A stretch of DNA of 5,538 bases. Source: Limnoglobus sp. (GTDB taxonomy: Bacteria; Planctomycetota; Planctomycetia; Gemmatales; Gemmataceae). The position numbers and the translations under genes were made by a program. The stretch covers positions 1 through 5,538 of the forward strand of contig JANXNT010001109.1 of NCBI GenBank assembly GCA_025353985.1, read 5' to 3'. The notes beneath the pieces are model-generated. The model made no database searches. It saw only the letters and a program-made list of their open reading frames with translations, and was not told where the DNA came from. Positions 1-5,538 of this stretch are shown here, piece after piece. Numbering within the stretch: the first letter of the stretch is position 1; the number at the start of each line of letters is the position of its first letter.

Positions 1-2
1 AG

Positions 3-62
3 GCCGAAAAACCGGGCCTCTCCGAAACGGAGTGGAGTAAGTGGGTACTAGAAATCGGATGA
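3..62 (+). CDS. Possible 3' end of a convergent gene (hypothetical, 5'-partial)
   Basis: In the third plus-strand frame the first bases read AEKPGLSETEWSKWVLEIG followed by TGA at 60-62. The composition looks protein-like, with alternating charged and hydrophobic residues. The gene would run in from the left edge and converge on the large minus-strand gene, with the palindromic cluster between the two 3' ends. Only 19 codons are visible, no family is recognisable, and another frame on each strand is open across much of the same bases. This is a weak call. Confidence 0.25.
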   Translation, partial: AEKPGLSETEWSKWVLEIG

Positions 63-115
63 TCGTTTTCACGGAAATGCGACAGAAAGGCTAACTTCAC
101 ATCAGTCGGGAGTGA

Positions 116-220
116 CACTCGACAACGTCGAGTGGAGCGCAACCCGTGGAGGAGCTTGCAAATGGAAACGGCTTCTGCGGCAGGAAGCTCCACGGGTTTC
201 GCTGCGCTTTACCCGTGGCT
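116..220. repeat. Palindromic REP-like cluster (three ACCCGTGG cores)
   Basis: Three copies of the core ACCCGTGG occur in alternating orientation: plus at 142-149 (as AACCCGTGGAG, 141-151), inverted at 188-198 (CTCCACGGGTT), and plus at 211-218. Copies 1 and 2 pair over 11 bp (141-151 with 188-198). Copies 2 and 3 can instead pair over 8 bp (190-197 with 211-218) around a 13-nt loop. A separate perfect 8-bp stem with a 3-nt loop (CACTCGAC / GTCGAGTG, 116-134) abuts the cluster, and an inner 5-bp stem GCTTC/GAAGC lies at 171-188. This alternation resembles REP/REPIN extragenic palindromes. A dispersed family cannot be shown from one copy of the locus. Confidence 0.55.
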
Positions 221-395
221 ACATTCCCACTGCCCCTCCGGGGCGTTCCGATGATTATTCGTCTCGATTTGGACCCGCCGCCAATTGCACGTCTTTCGCG
301 ATCCGATCGCCGATCCCTCCGTACCACGTGGCCATCGTTACGCCACGGTTTCGATCTTTGGCCCCACTGACAGCGTATCGTCACTCGCGCAGCCA

Positions 396-418
396 TCGGC
401 GACGGTTCGCGTCGCCGA
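396..418 (-). terminator. GC-rich hairpin just downstream of the large gene, possible terminator
   Basis: The arms TCGGCGACG (396-404) and CGTCGCCGA (410-418) pair perfectly over 9 bp around a 5-nt loop. Reading in the direction of the large gene, the hairpin begins 18 nt after the TAA. Position, stem strength and small loop fit an intrinsic terminator or a 3'-end stabilising stem. However, the following bases (TGGCTGCGCGAG in gene direction) contain no T-run, so a classic Rho-independent terminator is not shown. Confidence 0.4.
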
Positions 419-436
419 CCTGCTGCCGTAGTGTTT

Positions 437-3400
437 TTATCCGACGTACACACCGCCTGTGAACATGTCGTCGAAGGCGAAGAACCGGTCGAGCGGTTGC
501 AGATCGGTCCCACGCAGCACGCGGACTTCGCTACTTCCCCCGACGCCCATTCCTGTCACGATGTCGGCTTTGCCATCGCCGTCGACATCTTGCAACGCCA
601 CTCGCACGCCACCGGTGAAGCCGGAATCGTACGCATAGAAACTCGATAGCGTGGACCCCGTCTTGCCGTCGAACACTTGCACGTGTGGCCCGCCGCCGAC
701 TTCCGCACCCGTTGCAATGTCCGGCACCCCGTCGCCGTTGACATCGCCGACCGCGAGCGAAACCCCACCCGTGAATGACGCGGTATACGGTGCGAACTCG
801 CGGACGATTGAACCGTCTGCATTCATCACGCGAACCTTCGTCGCGACGCCTTCGCCCGTCGTGGCCACGATCTCGTCTTTGCCATCGCCGTTGAAGTCGC
901 CCGCCGCGACTCGCACGCCGCCGCGCTGATTGACATCGAACGCGAAGAAGTTCGCCAGCACGGCCCCGGTCTTGCCATCGAAGACACTGACGCGCGGCCC
1001 GCCGCCGACTTCCGTCCCCGTGAGGATGTCTTTCACGCCGTCGCCGTTGATGTCGCCGACTGCGACGAACAACCCGCCGCGGAACGAATCTTCGTAGGCG
1101 AAGAAATCCTTAACGACCGTGCCATCTTTGCCGCTGAACACGCGGATGCGTGGGCCGCCCCCTGGCCCGATCCCCGTCACGATATCATCGGTGCCGTCGC
1201 CGCTGACATCGCCGATCGCCACGCGAACGCCGCCGACGAACGTCGACTCGTACGGTTGAATGCGGAACCGCTCGCCACCACTTGCATAGTCGAACACGCG
1301 GATGAGCGATGCCGTGCCTGGCCCCGTTGAAGTCGCAATCAACGCGGGGGTAGTTGGCGTGCCGGTATTCACCGTGAAGGCCGGGGAACGCGGTAGCGTC
1401 GGTAACACCGATGCCGTCGTCGTTGGCATTAATGTGCTTCCCAGGAAGCCGCGTTTGGACAATTGCGGTACGTACTCGCCGAAGTTGAACGGCCCGCGAA
1501 TCGGATTCGGAGCGAGTACGACATTGTCGAAGCGATCGTTGCCGACGGTCGCTGGAGGGCCGTTCTGGTCGCCGTCTTGTTCGGTACCATCGAGGAAGCC
1601 GTTCGGTTGAACGGATTCGACGATGGTGTACGTTCCAGGCGGCAGAATCGGGAACTGCCACAAGCCGTTCGCATCGGTGAAGATCGTCAGCGAGCCACTT
1701 TGGAAGTCGCTCGGGGAGAGTGGCCGTGCGAAGATCGTGCCGCCGAACGCGGTACCGGAGATCGTGATCGGCACGCCCGCAATACCCGGTTCGCCGACAT
1801 CGCGAATGCCGTTCAAGTTCAAGTCTTGGTAGACGTAACCGAATGGGTCGGCCGGTGGGAACTCGCCGAAGTTGTAGTCGACGCCATCGCTACCCGGCGG
1901 CAAGCCGACGACCAACTTGTCGTTGCTGGCGACGCCGCCGAGGTTGCCGACGGTGTCCAAACCATCGTAGAAGAAGCCGTTCGGTTGCGTTTCCGTCAGC
2001 GTGTAACTGCCTTGCAGCAAGTCCGTGAACTGGTAGTGGCCCAGCGAATCGGTCGTTGTCGTGCGGTTGACAACCGTCCCGCGAACGTCGGTTCCGGTGA
2101 TCGTGATCGTCGTGCCGCCGATGCCGGTTTCGCCCGTGGCCAACGTTCGCACACCGTCGATCGAGTAATCGCGATAGACGAAGCCCGCCACCGTGCCGGT
2201 GATTTCGCCGAAGTCGATACCCGTTCTGCCGAGCGGGGGAACATCGACGACGCGATCGTTCGGCGTGCCGTTCCCGTAGCCGTTCGGTTGCAGTTCCCGC
2301 ACGGTGTACGTACCCGGTGCGAAGCCGCGAATGAGGTAGTTGCCGTCCGAATCGGTGGTCGTAGTGCGAATGACGCGGCCCGTCGAATCGATCAGTTGAA
2401 TCGTCTCACCCGGCAGACGCTGTTCGTTCGGATCGCGAATGCCATCGCGGTTGCGATCGACGTAGACGGTGCCCGAAACCAGCCCGGCGAGTTCGCCGAA
2501 CACGTTGGCCACCGACGACTGACCCGCATCCAGAACGATCGTTTGCACGATGTCGTTTCCGGCGGTGCCCATCGGTCGGCCGTTCACATTGCCCTCAGAA
2601 TCGAGGCCATCAGCCGTATCGGGTGGCTGCGTGCTTTCCGTTACGGTGTACGTTCCGGGCATGAGGCCGGGGAAGTTGTAGTCGCCGTTGCCGTTCGTCG
2701 TGGTGACAACGGTGATCGGGTTGCCGAGGATATCGGTACCGGTCAACGTGACCGTCACGCCTTGGAAACCGGGTTCGCCGGGGTCGCGGCGGCCGTCGTT
2801 GCTATCGTCGCGGAACACCGAACCGGCGATGCTCGACGTGCCCCGCACGCCGAAGTCCACATCGGTGCGGTTCTGGCTTTGCGTCAAGCTCGTCGTCGTC
2901 GTGTTGTTCGGCGTCCCGTCGAGGTCGTACGTCGGTACGGTGCCCGTTGGCAGGCCGTTCGTCACGCTGACTTTGTACGTTCCCATCGGCAAATTCGGGA
3001 AGCCGTAGATGCCGTTCGCACCGGTCTTCGAGGTGAACAATCCATCGTCGGCGGTGCCGAAGACGTTATCCACACCCGCGTAGTTCACCACCACCGTTGC
3101 GCCGGGAACGCCGGGTTCGTTCGCATCTTGTTTGCCATCCGCGTTGAAGTCCACCCACACGCGATCCCCGAGCGAACCGGTGCCGACGTAGCCGAAGTCG
3201 GCATCGACGCGGTTCGGATTCGCACTGCCGAGCGACACCTTCGTCGTGTTGGGCGTGCCGACACCGTCGAGGTCCGAGATCGGCACGAAACCCGTTGGCA
3301 GCGTCGTCGAATCGACGCCCACCGTGTAGTTTCCGAGCGGCAGATTCGCCACCGAATACTTGCCCGTTGCGTCGGTTGTGGTCGTGTAAACGACATCGTC

Positions 3401-5538
3401 GGTCCCGCCCGTCACGCCGTCGAAGCCGAGCCACGTGACCGTGACCTTCGCCCCCGCAATGCCGGGTTCACCCAGGCTTTGTAGGCCATCGCCGTTGAAG
3501 TCGAAGTACACCGTGTCGCCGATACTCCCCGGCCCGCGATAGCCGAAGTCGGCATCGAGGCGGTTCGTGCCGGAGACGGCCGTCAGCTTCGTCGTGTTCA
3601 AAGTGGCGATGCCATCGAGGTCCGCCGTCGCAACGGTCAGCCCGTTCGGCAAGTTCGAAATATCGACTTGGAAATTGCCCGGTGGCAGGCTCGGGAACAG
3701 GTACTTCCCGCTCGCATTGGTGGTCGTGCTGAAGGTCGCGTCGTCGGGGGTGCCGAACACGCCGTCCGGCCCTGCGTACTTCAGCGTGACCGTCGCACCG
3801 GGGATGCCGGGTTCGCCGGTGGTGGCTTGTTTACCGTCGCCGTTCGCGTCGAAGTACACCGTGTCGCCGATACTCACCGGCACGTACAACCCGGCGTCGA
3901 TCGTCGGGTTGATCTCGCCCGTGGCCAGTGCGATCGTGGCCGTGATACCCGTCGTGCGGTCCGCATCGCTGTCGGCCGCGACGTTCCCTTGTTGGTTCTT
4001 CGCGGTGATTACGAATCCGCTTGGGGTGACGAACGCAACCTTGTAGTTTCCGGCGGTCAGCCCTGGGAAACTGTACTTGCCATCGGCATTGCTCGTCGTC
4101 GTTGCGAGCTTGTTCCCAGCGGCGTCGAGCAGGTTCACTGTCACACCACTGACACCGAGATCGGCCGCGTCTTGTACGCCATTTCCGTTGAAGTCCTGGA
4201 AGACATAATCGCCGAGACTGGCCGTTCCTTGGAAGCCGAAATCGACATCGCGACGATCTTGGCTCGCACCCAGAACGAACGTTGCGGCGTTCAGCGTGGT
4301 CGTGCCATCGAGGTCGAATGTTTGCACCGTGAAGATCGCCGGGACGTTCGAAACTGTGGCGATGTAGTTCGGCAATGCACCGTTAATGGTGACTGGCAAG
4401 CCCGAAATCAGATACTTGCCATCCGCACCCGTGGTGGTCACGAATGTGATGTTGTCGTTGATCGTCGTCAGATCGCCGTCGGCCCCACCGAACGTCAGCG
4501 TGACGGTGGCACCCGCGATGCCCGGTTCGGCGAAGGTCGGCGTGCCGTCCTTATTCACGTCGTACCACACGAAATCCCCAACCGATGCCGTGCCCTTGTA
4601 GCCGAAGTCCACGGCCTGATTGCTCTCGCTCAACGCGAGTGACACTAGGGTGACATTCGCGGTCGCCTTGCCATCGAGGTCGTACGTGGCAGACAGGTTC
4701 GCCGGGATCGTGGTCGGGTCGACGTTCACTTGGAAGTTGCCGCTTGGCAGATCGGTGAACTGGTAGTTTCCGTTCGCATCGGTGATCGTCGTCAGCGTCG
4801 CATCGTCGCTGCCGCCGAGTACGCCATCTTGGCCGTACCACACGAGCGTGACGGTGGCGTGCGGGATGCCCGGCTCGTTCGGCGTTTGAATTCCGTCGCC
4901 GTTGAGATCGACCCACACCGTGTCGCCGAGCTTCGCGGTACCGCGATAGCCGAAGTCGACATCGACGCGATCTTGGTTCAAAACTAGCGTAAACGGCGTC
5001 GTGCTCGGCGTGGCCAGCCCATCCAGATCGTACGTTTGCACGTTCAGGCCGTTCGGCAACGTCGCCGTATCGACCGTCGCACGGTAGTTCCCGACGGGCA
5101 GCCCGGTCACTTGCCAGAAGCCGTTGCCTGCCGTCACGGTGGTCGTCGTCACATCGTCGGCGTTGCCTTCGATGCCATCTTGCCCGAACCAAACGACGGT
5201 GACTTTCGCCCCGACAATGCCCGGCTCGTTCGGCCCCTTGATGCCGTCGTTGTTCGCATCGAACCACACCGTATCGCCGACACTCGCGGTGCCACGATAG
5301 CCGAAATCTTGAAGGAGGTTGTTCTGTGCCGCATCGGTGATCGTGATGATCGAGTCGTTGCTGAGGACGCCATCGGGGTCGACGGTTTGCGCGACATCGG
5401 CTGGTAGCGTCGTCGGATCGACGGTGACGGTGTATTGGACACCGGCACCCTTGCCATTGTTCGTGATGAGGCCCGTGAACAGATACTGCCCGTTGGCATC
5501 GGTCACGGTCGATTGCGTTTCGAGCAGACCATCGCCAT
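437..5538 (-). CDS. Giant SdrD_B-repeat / FG-GAP beta-propeller surface protein (5'-partial)
   Basis: This is probably a secreted or cell-surface structural or adhesive protein; no enzymatic domain is visible. The frame ends at TAA (437-439) and stays open to the right edge. A GTG at 5504-5506 lies inside a repeat, and ten more in-frame codons precede it (reading GDGLLETQST), so the true start and signal peptide are outside the window. Counting that GTG as residue 1, the protein runs: partial SdrD_B unit 1-72, eleven complete SdrD_B units 73-1346, Thr/Pro-rich linker 1347-1386, and FG-GAP/VCBS repeats 1387-1689. Nearly every unit carries a DxNxDG-type calcium loop. No cysteine was found, and there is no LPXTG motif, terminal hydrophobic helix, PEP-CTERM or dockerin at the C terminus. 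SdrD_B domains in staphylococcal Sdr proteins form calcium-stabilised rods, so a stiff stalk carrying a terminal propeller is inferred. The ligand and the anchoring mode are unknown. The architecture is typical of Planctomycetes. Confidence 0.96.
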   Translation of the reverse strand, partial: GDGLLETQSTVTDANGQYLFTGLITNNGKGAGVQYTVTVDPTTLPADVAQTVDPDGVLSNDSIITITDAAQNNLLQDFGYRGTASVGDTVWFDANNDGIKGPNEPGIVGAKVTVVWFGQDGIEGNADDVTTTTVTAGNGFWQVTGLPVGNYRATVDTATLPNGLNVQTYDLDGLATPSTTPFTLVLNQDRVDVDFGYRGTAKLGDTVWVDLNGDGIQTPNEPGIPHATVTLVWYGQDGVLGGSDDATLTTITDANGNYQFTDLPSGNFQVNVDPTTIPANLSATYDLDGKATANVTLVSLALSESNQAVDFGYKGTASVGDFVWYDVNKDGTPTFAEPGIAGATVTLTFGGADGDLTTINDNITFVTTTGADGKYLISGLPVTINGALPNYIATVSNVPAIFTVQTFDLDGTTTLNAATFVLGASQDRRDVDFGFQGTASLGDYVFQDFNGNGVQDAADLGVSGVTVNLLDAAGNKLATTTSNADGKYSFPGLTAGNYKVAFVTPSGFVITAKNQQGNVAADSDADRTTGITATIALATGEINPTIDAGLYVPVSIGDTVYFDANGDGKQATTGEPGIPGATVTLKYAGPDGVFGTPDDATFSTTTNASGKYLFPSLPPGNFQVDISNLPNGLTVATADLDGIATLNTTKLTAVSGTNRLDADFGYRGPGSIGDTVYFDFNGDGLQSLGEPGIAGAKVTVTWLGFDGVTGGTDDVVYTTTTDATGKYSVANLPLGNYTVGVDSTTLPTGFVPISDLDGVGTPNTTKVSLGSANPNRVDADFGYVGTGSLGDRVWVDFNADGKQDANEPGVPGATVVVNYAGVDNVFGTADDGLFTSKTGANGIYGFPNLPMGTYKVSVTNGLPTGTVPTYDLDGTPNNTTTTSLTQSQNRTDVDFGVRGTSSIAGSVFRDDSNDGRRDPGEPGFQGVTVTLTGTDILGNPITVVTTTNGNGDYNFPGLMPGTYTVTESTQPPDTADGLDSEGNVNGRPMGTAGNDIVQTIVLDAGQSSVANVFGELAGLVSGTVYVDRNRDGIRDPNEQRLPGETIQLIDSTGRVIRTTTTDSDGNYLIRGFAPGTYTVRELQPNGYGNGTPNDRVVDVPPLGRTGIDFGEITGTVAGFVYRDYSIDGVRTLATGETGIGGTTITITGTDVRGTVVNRTTTTDSLGHYQFTDLLQGSYTLTETQPNGFFYDGLDTVGNLGGVASNDKLVVGLPPGSDGVDYNFGEFPPADPFGYVYQDLNLNGIRDVGEPGIAGVPITISGTAFGGTIFARPLSPSDFQSGSLTIFTDANGLWQFPILPPGTYTIVESVQPNGFLDGTEQDGDQNGPPATVGNDRFDNVVLAPNPIRGPFNFGEYVPQLSKRGFLGSTLMPTTTASVLPTLPRSPAFTVNTGTPTTPALIATSTGPGTASLIRVFDYASGGERFRIQPYESTFVGGVRVAIGDVSGDGTDDIVTGIGPGGGPRIRVFSGKDGTVVKDFFAYEDSFRGGLFVAVGDINGDGVKDILTGTEVGGGPRVSVFDGKTGAVLANFFAFDVNQRGGVRVAAGDFNGDGKDEIVATTGEGVATKVRVMNADGSIVREFAPYTASFTGGVSLAVGDVNGDGVPDIATGAEVGGGPHVQVFDGKTGSTLSSFYAYDSGFTGGVRVALQDVDGDGKADIVTGMGVGGSSEVRVLRGTDLQPLDRFFAFDDMFTGGVYVG
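440..1348 (-). repeat. C-terminal FG-GAP/VCBS repeats, likely six-bladed beta-propeller
   Basis: Five regular units of 51-52 residues start at GGVRVA-type strands (residues 1425, 1477, 1529, 1580 and 1632). Each contains a calcium loop: GDVSGDG 1432, GDINGDG 1484, GDFNGDG 1536, GDVNGDG 1587 and QDVDGDG 1639. Each loop is followed by a DIVTG-like strand, usually GGGPxVxVFDG, and then FFAYDxxFxGG. A preceding partial unit (1387-1424) has the later strands but no calcium loop. The chain stops just after an extra first strand, GGVYVG (1684-1689). FG-GAP/VCBS repeats of this kind form the blades of integrin-alpha-like propellers. The unit at 1529 has lost the GGGP turn and reads GEGVATK there. The propeller is probably the exposed or binding end of the protein; this role is inferred. 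Confidence 0.9.
1430..1456 (-). other. KRGFLGSTL junction motif between SdrD_B array and propeller linker
   Basis: Just after the last SdrD_B unit (which ends NFGEYVPQ) the protein reads LSKRGFLGSTL and then a Thr/Ser/Pro-rich linker leading into the propeller. From memory, similar SKRxFLxS strings follow SdrD_B or Cna_B domains in many planctomycete surface proteins. I could not check this here. The role is unknown; it could be a processing, sorting or cross-linking signal, or only a conserved hinge. Confidence 0.45.
1469..5538 (-). repeat. Tandem SdrD_B/Cna_B-like domain array (one partial plus eleven complete units)
   Basis: These are protein-level repeats inside the large gene. Approximate units are: R0 5291-5538 (partial), R1 4940-5290, R2 4592-4939, R3 4226-4591, R4 3878-4225, R5 3533-3877, R6 3182-3532, R7 2840-3181, R8 2489-2839, R9 2201-2488, R10 1859-2200 and R11 1469-1858. 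Most begin with a GDTVWFD-like strand, then DxNxDGxxxxxEPGIxGATVTL, then a TTTDAxGxYxFxxLPxGNY strand pair, and end with VDFGYRG or NFGE. R0-R3 and R5-R7 share a DLDGxxTxNTT segment, and most carry GxDGxxGTxDD. R8, R10 and R11 instead have TExxQPNGFxDGLDxxGN and end in NFGE. R9 lacks the DGLD segment and is the shortest at 96 residues. R4 is a canonical SdrD_B unit without either insert. Unit lengths are otherwise 114-130 residues. Unit boundaries were placed by eye. Confidence 0.9.

Larger units (their letters stand above)
63..436. other. Intergenic region, no supported gene
   Basis: Apart from the palindromic cluster and the hairpin near the large gene's stop codon, I see no supported gene here. 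Open frames cross it on both strands, but they have arginine/serine-rich, low-complexity translations and no recognisable domain. A short 5-bp hairpin GCCCC-TCC-GGGGC lies at 232-244. The stretch 245-395 shows no clear promoter, RNA gene or repeat. Confidence 0.6.

Noticed and set aside
1..72. Minus-strand GTG start at 70-72 reading MKTIIRFLVPTYS toward the left edge
   Set aside because: There is no purine-rich ribosome binding site upstream, and the continuation is short and proline/arginine-rich. The plus-strand tail is at least as plausible.
116..220. CRISPR array
   Set aside because: The repeated core is only about 8-11 bases, alternates in orientation and has unequal spacing; no regular direct repeats with spacers are present.
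112..462. 116-residue plus-strand frame in the intergenic region
   Set aside because: It reads through the hairpins and into the antisense of the large gene, and has no domain or convincing ribosome binding site.
97..513. 138-residue minus-strand frame covering the intergenic region and the end of the large gene
   Set aside because: It overlaps the propeller's last codons in another frame, runs through the palindromic cluster, and has a low-complexity Arg/Ser-rich translation.
1463..3484. 673-residue open frame on the plus strand, opposite the large gene
   Set aside because: It lies wholly antisense to the repeat array. Its translation is dominated by Arg, Val, Ala and Asp, recurs with the same period as the domains, and matches no fold I recognise. 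GC-rich repetitive codons on the other strand keep stop codons rare, so it is a mirror of the real gene.
3668..4642. 324-residue open frame on the plus strand
   Set aside because: It is another antisense shadow of the SdrD_B units, with the same biased composition and no independent evidence.
4551..5267. 238-residue minus-strand frame overlapping the large gene
   Set aside because: It is a frame-shifted, arginine-rich reading of the same repeats; the in-phase reading gives clear SdrD_B domains instead.
5504..5506. GTG as the start codon of the large gene
   Set aside because: It lies in the middle of a conserved TVTDANGQYLF repeat strand, and the frame stays open with repeat-like sequence (GDGLLETQS) to the window edge.
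1469..5538. Cna_B domains with intramolecular Lys-Asn isopeptide bonds
   Set aside because: No consistently placed lysine is seen in the first strand of the units, and the conserved DxNxDG loops point to calcium-stabilised SdrD_B-type domains instead.

Overview
The window is almost filled by one very large minus-strand coding region (440-5538, stop codon at 437-439) whose 5' end lies beyond the right edge. The visible part is about 1,699 residues: a partial and then eleven complete SdrD_B/Cna_B-like beta-sandwich repeats, a short Thr/Pro-rich linker opened by the motif KRGFLGSTL, and a C-terminal array of FG-GAP/VCBS calcium-loop repeats that looks like a closed six-bladed beta-propeller. I see no cysteine in the visible protein and many Asp/Asn/Gly calcium loops. 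All of this fits a secreted or cell-surface, calcium-stiffened filament or adhesin.

The GC-rich sequence, the huge SdrD_B array joined to FG-GAP repeats and the KRxFL-type motif at the junction most resemble giant surface proteins of Planctomycetes (for example Gemmata- or Pirellula-like bacteria). This assignment rests on protein style, not on a marker gene.

Layout from left to right: 1-62 may hold the last codons of a plus-strand gene converging on the large gene (weak evidence). 63-436 is intergenic. It contains a compact cluster of palindromes (116-220) built from three copies of an ACCCGTGG core in alternating orientation, resembling a REP/REPIN-type element, and a strong 9-bp GC hairpin (396-418) that starts 18 nt after the stop codon and may act as a transcription end. 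437-1348 is the beta-propeller, 1349-1468 the linker, and 1469-5538 the SdrD_B array. The start codon, signal peptide and promoter are outside the window.

No mobile-element gene, tRNA, rRNA or CRISPR array is seen. The points most worth a second look are the two subfamilies of SdrD_B repeats with an out-of-place canonical unit, the apparent strand-swap closure of the propeller, the conserved-looking junction motif, and the palindromic repeat cluster.
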